The notes below the pieces were generated by a model. It saw only the letters and a program-made list of their open reading frames with translations, had not been told where the DNA came from and searched no databases. Shown in pieces: positions 16,622-24,945 of a stretch of 42,719 bases of DNA. Numbering within the stretch: the first letter of the stretch is position 1; the number at the start of each line of letters is the position of its first letter. Both the position numbers and the translations under genes were made by a program. Source of the stretch: Kutzneria sp036403095 (GTDB lineage: Bacteria > Actinomycetota > Actinomycetes > Mycobacteriales > Pseudonocardiaceae); NCBI GenBank assembly GCA_036403095.1, contig DASWRQ010000073.1:1-42719 (forward strand). Direction: 5' to 3'.

Positions 16622-17980
16622 ATGGCGACCAACGAGACCATTCCGGCGGACGTCCCCGAGGTCGACCCGCTGGTCGAGCGGCTGCGGGCGCAGGACGTCG
16701 AGGTCGTCGCGCTGTCCTTCGTGGACAACGCCGGCATCGCCCGCGTGAAGGCGGTGCCGCTGCCCAAGTTGGCGGCCGCCGCGCGATCCGGCGTAGGGGT
16801 GTCGCCGTGCTTCGAGACCTTCTGTTTCGACGACATCATGGTGCAGGGCCGGTTCCTCGGTGGCCCCGACGGCGATCTCCGGCTCGTGCCGGACCTGGCC
16901 CGGATCGTGCCGCTGGCCGCGCAGACCGGGTGGGCGTGGGCGCCGGCAGACAAGTTCCAGCAGGAGGGCGATCGGTTCGAGGCGTGCCAGCGGGCGTTCG
17001 CGGCGGCGCAGGTGGAGGCGGCCGCGGCGCGCGGGCTGGAGCTGCGGATGGCGTTCGAGACGGAGTGGACGCTGCTGACCCCGGCCGGCGACTCGGTCTT
17101 CGACGGCCCGGCCTACGGCTCGATCCGGCTGGAGCAGATCGCCGACTACGGCCGTGAGCTGCTGGCGGTGCTGCGCGCCCAGGACGTCAACGTCGAGCAG
17201 TTCCACCCCGAGTACGCCGACGGGCAGCTGGAGGTGTCGGTCGAGCACAACGACCCGGTGGGCGCGGCCGACGACGTGTTGCTGGTCCGGCACAGCATCC
17301 GGCGGGTCAGTCACCTGAACGGGTGGCGGTCGAGCTTCGCTCCGGTGCTCACGCCCGACCACGTCGGCAGCGGCGCGCACGTTCATCTGTCCGTTGTGGA
17401 CCAGTTCAGCGGCGGCAGCGGACCGTTCGGACTGCCGCCGGTCGGCGAGGCGTTCCTGGCCGGCGTGCTGCGTGAGCTGCCGGCGCTCGTCGCGGTCGGC
17501 GCCGGCAATCCGGCCAGCTTCCTGCGCGCGGCGCCCTCGCGGTGGGCCGGCGTCTGGCAGGCCTGGGGGCGGGAGACCCGGGAGGCGGCGATCCGGTTCA
17601 TCACCGGCGTGACCGGCCTCGGCGCGACGGCGGCCAACGCCGAGGTGAAGTGCTTCGACGCGACGGCCAACCCGTACCTGGTCGTCGGCTCGGTCATCGC
17701 CGCCGGTCTCGCCGGCGTCGACGCGGGGCTGCGGCTGCCGCCACCCATCACCGGCGATCCGGCCGCACTGGAGGAAAGTGTGCGAATTGCTGCCGGCGTG
17801 CAGCGGCTGCCCGAATCGCCCGCGGCGGCCGCAAACGCTTTCGCGGCATCCAAGGTGCTGGCCGCGGCGATGGGAGAGGTGCTGCACGACAGCGTGCTCA
17901 CCGTCCGTCGAGGGGAAGCCGAACGGTTTGCCGACACGTCACCGGCCGAGTTGGCCGCGCTCACCCGCTGGCGGTGGTAG
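16622..17980 (+). CDS. Glutamine-synthetase-family ligase (FluG-like C-terminal half)
   Basis: This 452-residue protein has the GS beta-grasp and catalytic barrel: AFETEWTLL (Glu residues of the metal sites), EYADGQLEVSVEHNDP, GSGAHVHLSV (matching GxGxHVHxS), NPASFLRAAPSRWAGVWQAWG and NAEVKCFDATANPYLVVGSVIAAGLAG. The last motif has EVKCFD where true glutamine synthetases have RxExRxxD, so ordinary glutamine synthesis is unlikely. Relatives are gamma-glutamyl-polyamine or gamma-glutamyl-amine ligases and FluG-like proteins. Only 2 bp separate it from the amidohydrolase gene; the same two domains are fused in fungal FluG and often adjacent in actinomycetes. A pathway that glutamylates an amine and later hydrolyses it is plausible. 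Confidence 0.88.
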   Translation: MATNETIPADVPEVDPLVERLRAQDVEVVALSFVDNAGIARVKAVPLPKLAAAARSGVGVSPCFETFCFDDIMVQGRFLGGPDGDLRLVPDLARIVPLAAQTGWAWAPADKFQQEGDRFEACQRAFAAAQVEAAAARGLELRMAFETEWTLLTPAGDSVFDGPAYGSIRLEQIADYGRELLAVLRAQDVNVEQFHPEYADGQLEVSVEHNDPVGAADDVLLVRHSIRRVSHLNGWRSSFAPVLTPDHVGSGAHVHLSVVDQFSGGSGPFGLPPVGEAFLAGVLRELPALVAVGAGNPASFLRAAPSRWAGVWQAWGRETREAAIRFITGVTGLGATAANAEVKCFDATANPYLVVGSVIAAGLAGVDAGLRLPPPITGDPAALEESVRIAAGVQRLPESPAAAANAFAASKVLAAAMGEVLHDSVLTVRRGEAERFADTSPAELAALTRWRW

Positions 17981-17982
17981 CC

Positions 17983-19107
17983 GTGCTGACCGACGACCTC
18001 GTGCTCGTCGACCAGCACTGTCACGGCGTTGTCGCCGATGACCTCGACCGCGGGCGATTTGCTGGATTATTGACGGAATCCTCGACTTCGACAAACTCCT
18101 TCGACTCGATGCTCGGGCTGGCTGTCCGCCGGTGGTGCGCGCCGCGGCTCGGACTGCCGGCGCACTGTTCCATCGACGACTACCTGGACCGCCGCGCCGA
18201 ATGGGGCTGGCGCCGGGTGAGCGCCGCCTTGCTCGGTTCCGCCGGCGTGGGGTCCTGGCTGCTGGACACCGGCCTGTCGGCCGCCGACACGCCGTTGACC
18301 GAACCGGCGGATTTCGCCGACCTCGCCGGCGGCACCGCGTTCGAGGTGCTCCGCCTGGAGTCCGTCGCCGAGGAGGTCGCTGCAAAAGAAGTCGAAGTTG
18401 CAAATTTCCTCGACTTTGTCGAAAACGAGGTTCGTGACGGAGTCCAGGCCGGTGCCATCGCGCTCAAGAGTGTCGTCGCCTACCGCACCGGTCTCGAGCT
18501 GCCGGCCGAGCCACCGACCGACGTCGAGGTCACCGCAGCCGCGAGCGCGTGGCTGCGGTGGGGCGGCCGGCGGCTGGACGATCCGATGCTGCTCGCCTGG
18601 CTCGTGCATCTCGGCGCCCGGCTGAGCGCCGAGTTGCACGTCCCGCTCCAGCTGCACACCGGTTTCGGCGACGACGACGTCCGGCTGCACCGCGCCGACC
18701 CGGCGCTGCTCGGCGACTTCCTGCACGCCACGAAGGCCACCGGCGCAACCATCGCGTTGCTCCACACCTGGCCGTTCCACCGCAACGCCGGTTATCTCGC
18801 GCACGTGTTCCCGCACGTGCTCGTCGACGTCGGGCTGGCCGTCCCCTATGTGGGTGACCGCGCCGGCGCGGTGCTGGCCGAACTGCTGGAGCTCGCCCCG
18901 TTCCGGTCGGTCTGCTTCTCGTCCGACGGCTACGGTCTGCCCGAGCTTCACCATCTCGGCGCCACGCTGTGGCGGCGGGCGCTCGGCCGGCTGATCGACG
19001 GCTGGCTGGCCGACGACGTCATGACCATCGCCGACGCGGAGGTTTTCGCCGGCAACTTTGCCTCGGGCAACTGTTGCCGTGCGTACGGCCTGACCCCGCC
19101 CGCGTGA
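17983..19107 (+). CDS. Amidohydrolase-2 family protein (FluG-like N-terminal half)
   Basis: The 374-residue TIM-barrel amidohydrolase starts at GTG 17983, two bases after the GS stop. Metal-site residues are visible: DQHCHG (HxH, residues ~10-13), LQLHTGFGDDDV, LLHTWPFHRNAGYLA and CFSSDGYGLPELHHLG (Asp and the closing active-site loop). The C-terminal MTIADAEVFAGNFASGNCCRAYG resembles the end of FluG-type amidohydrolases, where the last helix closes the barrel. It belongs to one operon with the GS-like ligase and probably the VKOR gene 18 bp downstream. It likely hydrolyses an amide made or recognised by the ligase; the compound is unknown. Confidence 0.87.
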   Translation: MLTDDLVLVDQHCHGVVADDLDRGRFAGLLTESSTSTNSFDSMLGLAVRRWCAPRLGLPAHCSIDDYLDRRAEWGWRRVSAALLGSAGVGSWLLDTGLSAADTPLTEPADFADLAGGTAFEVLRLESVAEEVAAKEVEVANFLDFVENEVRDGVQAGAIALKSVVAYRTGLELPAEPPTDVEVTAAASAWLRWGGRRLDDPMLLAWLVHLGARLSAELHVPLQLHTGFGDDDVRLHRADPALLGDFLHATKATGATIALLHTWPFHRNAGYLAHVFPHVLVDVGLAVPYVGDRAGAVLAELLELAPFRSVCFSSDGYGLPELHHLGATLWRRALGRLIDGWLADDVMTIADAEVFAGNFASGNCCRAYGLTPPA

Positions 19108-19125
19108 TCCACGTATCCTGCGACC

Positions 19126-19599
19126 ATGTCCGCAGGCACCCAGGCGTCGGAGTCGACGAGCGTCTATCCGAGGTGGCTGGTCGTCAGCACGCTGGTGCTG
19201 TCGCTGGCCGGCCTCGCCGTGGCGATCTACCTGACGATCAGCCACTACACCGACAACGCCGCCCTGGTCTGCCAGGTCAACGCCGTGATCGACTGCGCGC
19301 AGGTCACCTCCAGCCCGCAGTCGGTCGTGCTCGGCATCCCGGTGGCCGTGCTCGGCCTCGTCTACTTCGTGCCGATGACCGTGCTCACCAGCCCGTGGGC
19401 CTGGCGCTCCGAGCTGCCCGCCGTCCGCTGGCTGCGGCTGGCCGGTGTCGGCGTCGGCCTGCTGTTCGTGGTCTACCTGGTCGCCGTCGAGCTGGCCGTC
19501 ATCGGCAAGATCTGCGAGTGGTGCACCGGCGTGCATGTCATCACCATCGCGCTGTTCGCACTCGTCGTGGTGGGTGAATACCGGTCAAGGCCCGCGTAG
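19126..19599 (+). CDS. Vitamin K epoxide reductase (VKOR) family protein
   Basis: A 157-residue membrane protein with four predicted helices (about 16-38, 66-88, 104-124, 134-152). It carries the four VKOR cysteines: loop Cys49 and Cys57 (CQVNAVIDC) and the active-site ICEWC pair Cys130/Cys133 near the last helix. Bacterial VKOR re-oxidises DsbA-like thiol oxidases and passes electrons to menaquinone, thus driving disulfide formation in secreted proteins. There is no fused thioredoxin domain and no DsbA gene next to it. The ribosome-binding site is weak. It lies 18 bp downstream of the amidohydrolase. Confidence 0.95.
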   Translation: MSAGTQASESTSVYPRWLVVSTLVLSLAGLAVAIYLTISHYTDNAALVCQVNAVIDCAQVTSSPQSVVLGIPVAVLGLVYFVPMTVLTSPWAWRSELPAVRWLRLAGVGVGLLFVVYLVAVELAVIGKICEWCTGVHVITIALFALVVVGEYRSRPA

Positions 19600-19618
19600 C
19601 CCCTGTTGATCATCGGTA

Positions 19619-21613
19619 GTGTCCGGTGACGTGGTGTCGAACCAGGCTTCGGGCGATATTTCCGGGACGGTCGTTCAGGCCGGTTTCATCGAGCGGCTGG
19701 AGATACAGGTCGGCAGCGGCCGGTATCGCGTCGGCAACGAGGCCCCGGCCGCCCCGCGCTGCTTCGTCAACCGCGAGGCGGTGCGGCGGGAGATCGATGA
19801 GCGCATTGCCCGGGCCCGCGCGGCCGACCGGCCGGCGCTGATCTTTCTGCACGGTCCCGGCGGCGTGGGCAAGACCGGGGCGGCGGCCTTCTGGATCGAG
19901 ATGCACGCGGCGGAGTTCCCGGACGGCGTGGTCTATGTGAAGCTGGCCGATCCCGAGCGCCAGGTCCTTGAGTCGGCCGGCGAGGCGTTGGGCGCGGCAC
20001 TGCGCAAGCTCGGCGTGTCGGAGGACGAACTCCAGGCGACGACCGAGGACCGCGCGGCCCAGTTGCGGGCGCTCTGCCGTGACAAGAAGGTGTTGTTGCT
20101 GCTGGATGACGCCGCGAACGCCGCGCAGTTGACGTATTTCCGGCCTACCGGTCCGGGCTGCGTGCTGCTGGCCACCAGCCGATGGCGGCCGAGCGGGCTT
20201 TCGCCGGACTTCCTCGGCGTTGAGGTTCCTGTGCTCGACGTCGAGTTCGCGCACCGGCTGGTCGGCGAACTGCTGGCCGAGCACGGCAAATCCGTGACGG
20301 CCGAGGAGTCGGAGGCGATCGTCCGGGCGGCCAAGGGTTTCCCGATCGCCATCGAGCTGATCGTCGGCCGCCTGATCCGTGCCTCGGACCGGCAGCGTGC
20401 CCGATTCCTCCGCGGTGTCGCCGAGCGAGGGTGGGACGCGCTGGCCGAGAACGACAAATTGCTGCTGACTGCCCACCTCGACCTGGCCTACGACCAGTTG
20501 GACGCCGACGCGGCTGCGGCCTACCGCGTGCTTGCTGCCCATCCGGGCCGGTCGTTCGAGGTCGAGCTCGCGGAACAGGCGGTGGGCGGAGATCCCGAGG
20601 ATGTCGCCGACGCGTTGGAACTGTTGTGTGACGCCCATTTGCTCACGGTCGACGACAACGGTCGCTATCACTTCCACGATCTGGCCCATGCGCACGCGCG
20701 GTCCAAGGCCGGCGTGATCCCGCCGGACCGGGCCTGGCGGATCGTCGACTGGTACCTCAAGTACGCGGTCGCGTTCGACCGCGTGCTGTCGAACCGGCCG
20801 CGGAGCGGGCCGCTGTACCAGGTCGCGGCGAACGTCGAAGTGACGCGGACGGCGGCGTTGGCGTGGCTGGAACGTGAGCGGGTGAACCTGGCCGGCGCGG
20901 TCAAACTGGCCGAGGCGGCCGGGCATGCCAACCTGGCTTGGCAGCTGTGCGAGGCGTTGTGGGGGCTTTACCACCTGCACGGCCACTACGAGGACTGGAT
21001 CGACACCCACCAGGTGGGGCTGGCGGCGGCGCGGCAGTGCGGGAACGTCGAGGCGGAGATGCGGATGGAGTCGCAGCTCGGCTCGGCGCACCTGGGCCTC
21101 GGTGAGCTGGACCGGGCGCTGGAGTGCTTCCGCGACTCGTACCGGCTGGCCGCGAGCATCGGGCACCGGCAGGGGCAGGAGAGCGCGTTGGAGTGGCAGG
21201 GCAAGATCGAGCTCCGGCGGGGCCAAGCGCAGGAAGAGATCGAGCTCCGGCGGGCCCACGCCCGAGAAGCGTTGCGCTGCTTCGACCTTGCCTGGGCGGT
21301 CGCGGACGATCCACGGGAGTTCGCGTTGCTACGGTTGCAGCGTTGCCGGGCGCTGATGGTACTGGGCGAGTTCGCGGCGGCACGAGACGAGATCGTGCCG
21401 GCCGGGGAGTACTTCGAGGCTGGCGGTTCGGAGACGGACAACCGGGCCAAGTGCCGGCTGGAGCTCGGCCGGGCGTTGGCCGGCCTGGGCGAGATCGACC
21501 AAGCCCGGGCGGCGTTTGTGGTGGCGGAGCGGTTGTTCGCCGAGGACGGGTCCGAGCCGCAGCGGAAGATCGCCGAGGGCCTGCGGCTTCAGCTGGACAG
21601 CGAGCAGGAGTAG
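19619..21613 (+). CDS. STAND NTPase: NB-ARC domain plus TPR repeats
   Basis: The 664-residue protein carries a short N-terminal segment with NQASGDISGTVVQAGFIERL, a motif common at the start of actinobacterial NB-ARC proteins, then the NTPase core: Walker A GPGGVGKT (79-86), Walker B KKVLLLLDD (Asp163-Asp164), sensor LLATSR (183-188), GFPIAIELIVGR (GLPLAL equivalent), winged-helix region and YHFHDLAHAHAR (MHD-like). From about residue 400 TPR-type helices continue to the end. There is no visible effector domain, so it could be a regulator or a signalling subunit that uses a partner. The GTG start at 19619 lacks a clear ribosome-binding site; GTG 19631 or 19634 may be the real one. Its stop overlaps the convergent glycosyltransferase-like gene by 25 bp. 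Confidence 0.88.
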   Translation: MSGDVVSNQASGDISGTVVQAGFIERLEIQVGSGRYRVGNEAPAAPRCFVNREAVRREIDERIARARAADRPALIFLHGPGGVGKTGAAAFWIEMHAAEFPDGVVYVKLADPERQVLESAGEALGAALRKLGVSEDELQATTEDRAAQLRALCRDKKVLLLLDDAANAAQLTYFRPTGPGCVLLATSRWRPSGLSPDFLGVEVPVLDVEFAHRLVGELLAEHGKSVTAEESEAIVRAAKGFPIAIELIVGRLIRASDRQRARFLRGVAERGWDALAENDKLLLTAHLDLAYDQLDADAAAAYRVLAAHPGRSFEVELAEQAVGGDPEDVADALELLCDAHLLTVDDNGRYHFHDLAHAHARSKAGVIPPDRAWRIVDWYLKYAVAFDRVLSNRPRSGPLYQVAANVEVTRTAALAWLERERVNLAGAVKLAEAAGHANLAWQLCEALWGLYHLHGHYEDWIDTHQVGLAAARQCGNVEAEMRMESQLGSAHLGLGELDRALECFRDSYRLAASIGHRQGQESALEWQGKIELRRGQAQEEIELRRAHAREALRCFDLAWAVADDPREFALLRLQRCRALMVLGEFAAARDEIVPAGEYFEAGGSETDNRAKCRLELGRALAGLGEIDQARAAFVVAERLFAEDGSEPQRKIAEGLRLQLDSEQE

Positions 21614-23217
21614 GCGCGGCCGTCGGCGACGATCCGGAGTTCTGTCGGCGGGTCGTCGAGCATCGTGAACAACGCGGAGGCGGCGACCAGCGGATCGCAG
21701 TCGTGCAGGCGAATTGGCCGTTCACGACCGCGAATCGTTGCGGTGCCGGTGGTTGTGTCGACGAGAAGCCGGCAGCCGGGCGCCTGTGCGAACAAGGCCG
21801 GGTCGGCACGTTCGGTGAACAGGATGTCGGCGTTGGTGCGGTGTTCACGAATCGGGTGGTCGGCGTGCACGACCAGATGGGATGGGCCGGTGGGAATCGG
21901 GCGCACGTCGCTGCGTCGCCTGGTCAGGTGGACAGTTGAGCCCAGGTGTTCCGCTGTGACGGTGAAGGCCCGCACACCGATGCCGGTGTGTAGGCCGGCG
22001 GTCGAAAGCGGTGGCTCGGCAACCGGGCTGTCCGGTTCGGACAGTCCGAGGCGTTGGTAGGAAAGGGATCGGAGCAGGCTTGCGGCTTCGTAGGGCCTTG
22101 AGCTGACGAGGTCGCGGACACCGGGCCAGCGGGAGTTCGCGCGGTCGAGTTGTGGCAGCAGTGGGGCATCCTGATCGAGTCGACCGGCTAACTCGGCCAT
22201 TGTGGACACTGCGGTGCCGGAGACGATCTCGCTCTGGTCGAATGCCGCCAGGGCAACGGGTTTGTCGAGCGCTGCGGCGTAACAGGTGACTGCGCCATGA
22301 TCACCAACAACGATGTCGGCGGCGATCAGCGCCGCTCGCCAGCCCTCCAGAGGCGGGATGAGGATCAGGCCGGCGCGGACACAATCGGCCAGCCAGGAGC
22401 GGATCTGATGCGGACTGTGACCGTGCCAGACGTGCGGGTGCAGCACGGCGGCCACGCGATGGTGCGGCGGCAGCTCGGCCAGGAGCTGACGCAGAAACGT
22501 CGGCCAGGAGCCGAAAGCGGAACCGGAGCGCCAGGTCGAGCTGGCGACGATCAGTGTGGTGTCGTCATCACAGCCGAGGGCCTCGCGGTAGATCGGACGG
22601 CGACTCGTGCTCGCGAGGATGCGGTCGAAACACGGATCGCCGGCCACGTAGGCGGCCGACAGTGCCTCTGGGACCGCGGCGGCCAGGCGGGCGACCTGCT
22701 CCTCGTGGGAGAAGACGAGGGTGTCCGCGACGAGTTTCCCGTTGTACAGCAACCAGTCCGGCGAAAGTCCATATTCTGGGCTCTGGGCTCTGGGCTCTGG
22801 GCTCTGGGCTCTGGGCTCTGGGCTCTGGGCTCTGGGCTCTGGGCTCTGGGCTCTGGGCTCTGGGCTCTGGGGCGCCTTCTTGCTGTAGCCCACCCCGTGT
22901 GATACCACCACCACCGGCGCGCGCAACTCGTGCAGCCGGCCGCTGTGGTTGGCGGTGATCGCCAGGTCGAAAGGCCGGGCCACCGCCTCGTCCCACGAGA
23001 TCGCCAACACGTCCAGCGCCGCGAACACCTCGGCCACCCCGTCGGTGACCGTCGAGTTCGGCGGCGTGGTGAACACCAGCTGCACCCGCAGATCCGCCTC
23101 GAACAACGGCACGATGTCCAGCAACCGGTTGGCCGACGCGACCGTGTTCACGACAAAAAGCACGCTGCGTGAGTACCCGACGGTCGACAACCGGCCGGGG
23201 GGCTGGTGGTGCACCAC
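21589..23217 (-). CDS. Glycosyltransferase-like (GT-B/TagF-like) protein interrupted by a slippable heptanucleotide tract
   Basis: The 542-residue protein starts at GTG 23217. The N-terminal half has alternating strands and helices (SVLFVVNTVASANRLLDIVP, LAITANHSG, PVVVVSHGVGYSK) like the first Rossmann domain of GT-B enzymes; the second half has VAGDPCFDRILAS, TLIVASSTW, VAAVLHPHVWHG and ADIVVGDHGAVTCYAAALDKPVALAAF, the last resembling the nucleotide-side motif of CDP-glycerol glycerophosphotransferases. The first domain is interrupted at about residues 117-149 by SPEPRAQ heptapeptides, coded by a 7-bp repeat. The present copy number leaves the frame open. The enzyme and acceptor are not identified; a cell-surface glycan or teichoic-acid-like polymer role is inference. 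Confidence 0.72.
   Translation of the reverse strand: MVHHQPPGRLSTVGYSRSVLFVVNTVASANRLLDIVPLFEADLRVQLVFTTPPNSTVTDGVAEVFAALDVLAISWDEAVARPFDLAITANHSGRLHELRAPVVVVSHGVGYSKKAPQSPEPRAQSPEPRAQSPEPRAQSPEPRAQSPEYGLSPDWLLYNGKLVADTLVFSHEEQVARLAAAVPEALSAAYVAGDPCFDRILASTSRRPIYREALGCDDDTTLIVASSTWRSGSAFGSWPTFLRQLLAELPPHHRVAAVLHPHVWHGHSPHQIRSWLADCVRAGLILIPPLEGWRAALIAADIVVGDHGAVTCYAAALDKPVALAAFDQSEIVSGTAVSTMAELAGRLDQDAPLLPQLDRANSRWPGVRDLVSSRPYEAASLLRSLSYQRLGLSEPDSPVAEPPLSTAGLHTGIGVRAFTVTAEHLGSTVHLTRRRSDVRPIPTGPSHLVVHADHPIREHRTNADILFTERADPALFAQAPGCRLLVDTTTGTATIRGRERPIRLHDCDPLVAASALFTMLDDPPTELRIVADGRAYSCSLSS
22778..22868. repeat. Thirteen perfect copies of the 7-bp unit GGGCTCT inside a gene
   Basis: Positions 22778-22868 hold 13 uninterrupted units of GGGCTCT (AGAGCCC on the coding strand). 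Because 7 is not a multiple of 3, each gain or loss of one unit shifts the downstream frame, while the tract itself is open in all frames. After the tract, the two other minus-strand frames stop at 22568 and 22551, so slippage would truncate the protein after about 70-105 more residues. Such tracts are typical of phase-variable genes. Confidence 0.95.
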
Positions 23218-23244
23218 CGGTCCACCCTAAACCGGTGTGCCCAC

Positions 23245-23597
23245 CTACAGTCCGAACGCGAGCAGCACGTGGCCGCGATCACTCGGGTATCGGGCCATCC
23301 AGTACGCGGTCTGCACGTACAGCCTGCCGTCGGCGACGGCCGCGCCGTTGCCACCGGAGATCGCACACCCCGGTCGGCAGACCGTTCACGCCGTCGAAAT
23401 CCCGGAGTCCACAGCATCTTGCCGGTGGCGCTGTCGGACGCCTGCGTCTTGCCGCCGGCGCTGCCCTCGTACACCAGCCCTGGCGAACTCGTCACCACCG
23501 CCCACTTCAGCTTCAACTTCCCCATGGACGACGGGGTGATCGGTGCTCGCCTTCGAAGCGCGAACCGCTCAGATCCTCGTCCAGGTCGGCCAGCCAC
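23245..23597 (-). pseudogene. Remnant of a PQQ-type beta-propeller protein (3' end)
   Basis: On the minus strand, KLKLKWAVVTSSPGLVYEGS, AGGKTQASDSATGKMLWT, then in another frame DFDGVNGLPTG, and in a third frame ISGGNGAAVADGRLYVQTAY followed by WMARYPSDRGHVLLAFGL and a stop at 23245-23247 are pieces of one beta-propeller C-terminus of the PQQ_2 / polyvinyl-alcohol-dehydrogenase type. At least two frameshifts separate the pieces, and the N-terminal blades are missing. The rest of the 650-bp gap up to trpS shows no gene. Confidence 0.7.
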
Positions 23598-23805
23598 CGG
23601 ACGCGGTGGCTGAACCGATTCCCACGGTCAGCGTCAACGCGGACAGCGCCGGGACCCGGCCACCAGAACCGTCGTGACATGCAAATCCCTGCCCAGGTCA
23701 GCTGTCGGTGCCTATCCTGCCGCGCTGCGTGATCGGCCACCAGACGACAAAGTCCCCGAACGGACGCCACCTGAGTAGCCGTCCGGCCTACTTTCGTAGG
23801 TCGCC

Positions 23806-23834
23806 GAATTCACGTGGCACGCGGAGGGTAGAAT
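23806..23834 (+). promoter_or_regulatory. trpS: Possible trpS promoter region with repeated GAATTCAC
   Basis: TAGAAT (23829-23834) could be a -10 element, 38 bp upstream of the trpS start. The 8-mer GAATTCAC occurs at 23806-23813 and again at 23831-23838. The -35 position (GAATTC, 17 bp upstream of the -10) does not match the consensus, so this is a weak call. Confidence 0.3.
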
Positions 23835-23871
23835 TCACCCGTAAATGTGCCGTTGAATAGAGGGACTTCAG

Positions 23872-24882
23872 ATGACGGACGCCGCAGCGCAGGCGAAGCC
23901 AAGGGTGCTGTCCGGTATCACCGCGACCGGCAACCTGACGATCGGCAACTACATCGGTGCGCTCAGCGTCTGGGCCGAGGAGCAGGACAAGTACGAGAAC
24001 TTCTTCTTCATCGCCGACCTGCACGCGCTCACCATTCCCGAGGCGATCAAGGCCGACGACCTGCGCCGCCGCATCCGCGAGATCGTCGCCCTCTACCTGG
24101 CCTGCGGCCTCGACCCGGCCAAGTCCGTGCTGTTCCTGCAGTCCAGGGTGCCCGCGCACGCGACACTCGGCTGGATCTTCGACTGCGTCACCCCGGTCAG
24201 CTGGCTGGAGCGCATGACCCAGTACAAGTCCAAGTCGCAGGGCGCGAACCCGAGCGCCGGGCTGTTCACCTATCCGGCGCTCATGGCCGCGGACATTCTT
24301 CTCTATCAGGCGCAATTCGTGCCCGTCGGCGACGACCAGCGTCAGCACGTCGAACTCGCCCGCGACATCGCCAACCGGTTCAATTCGATGTTCGGCGAAT
24401 GCTTCCGCGTGCCGGGCGCGCTTATCCGCAAGAGCGGCGCCCGCATCATGGGCCTCGACGACCCCACCGCCAAGATGAGCAAGAGCAAGGCCGAGACCAC
24501 CGACGGCCACGCCATCGGCCTGCTCGACGACCCCAAGAAGATCCGCAAGGCCATCATGCGGGCCGTCACCGACGCCGGCAGCGCCGTCGACCGCGAGAAC
24601 CTCTCGCCCGGCGTCGACAACCTGTTGGTGCTGCACGAAGCCCTGTCCGGCGCCACCCGCGAGGCCACGCTGGACCGCTTCGACGGCAACGGCTACGGCA
24701 CCCTCAAGAAAGACCTCGCCGAACTCGTCCTCGACAAGATCGCGCCCATCCAGTCGCGGTTCAACGAGATCCACGGCGAGACCGGCCACCTCGACCAGGT
24801 CCTCGCCGACGGGGCCGAGAAGGCCGCCGCCGTCGCCGACGCCACCCTCAACCGGGCCATGGAACTCGTCGGCCTGCGCTGA
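23872..24882 (+). CDS. trpS: Tryptophanyl-tRNA synthetase
   Basis: TrpRS charges tRNA-Trp in the cytoplasm. The 336-residue protein starts at ATG 23872 with AGAGGGA seven bases upstream. The class I signatures are clear: SGITATGNLTIGNYIGAL carries the HIGH-equivalent TIGN (23-26), and AKMSKSKAE carries KMSKS at 201-205. The length and FFFIADLHALT and GDDQRQHVELARDIANRFN (tryptophan/adenylate-site motifs) match the bacterial type. An intrinsic terminator follows directly. No trp-related leader or T-box is visible in the upstream region. Confidence 0.98.
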   Translation: MTDAAAQAKPRVLSGITATGNLTIGNYIGALSVWAEEQDKYENFFFIADLHALTIPEAIKADDLRRRIREIVALYLACGLDPAKSVLFLQSRVPAHATLGWIFDCVTPVSWLERMTQYKSKSQGANPSAGLFTYPALMAADILLYQAQFVPVGDDQRQHVELARDIANRFNSMFGECFRVPGALIRKSGARIMGLDDPTAKMSKSKAETTDGHAIGLLDDPKKIRKAIMRAVTDAGSAVDRENLSPGVDNLLVLHEALSGATREATLDRFDGNGYGTLKKDLAELVLDKIAPIQSRFNEIHGETGHLDQVLADGAEKAAAVADATLNRAMELVGLR

Positions 24883-24888
24883 CCACAC

Positions 24889-24917
24889 GCCGGCGGCGCA
24901 TCCCTTGCGCCGCCGGC
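24889..24917 (+). terminator. trpS: Intrinsic terminator after trpS
   Basis: A perfect 12-bp stem, GCCGGCGGCGCA (24889-24900) with TGCGCCGCCGGC (24906-24917), has a 5-base loop and is followed by ATTTCTTT. It starts 7 bp after the trpS stop codon. Confidence 0.9.
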
Positions 24918-24945
24918 ATTTCTTTGACCGAAACGAGGCTCGGCC

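Noticed and set aside
13556..17887. A 1443-residue minus-strand open frame
   Set aside because: It runs antisense across proS and the glutamine-synthetase gene, both certain; the product is low-complexity and without motifs.
23513..23770. An 85-residue minus-strand gene upstream of the beta-propeller remnant
   Set aside because: No ribosome-binding site, no recognisable motif, and it overlaps decayed DNA.
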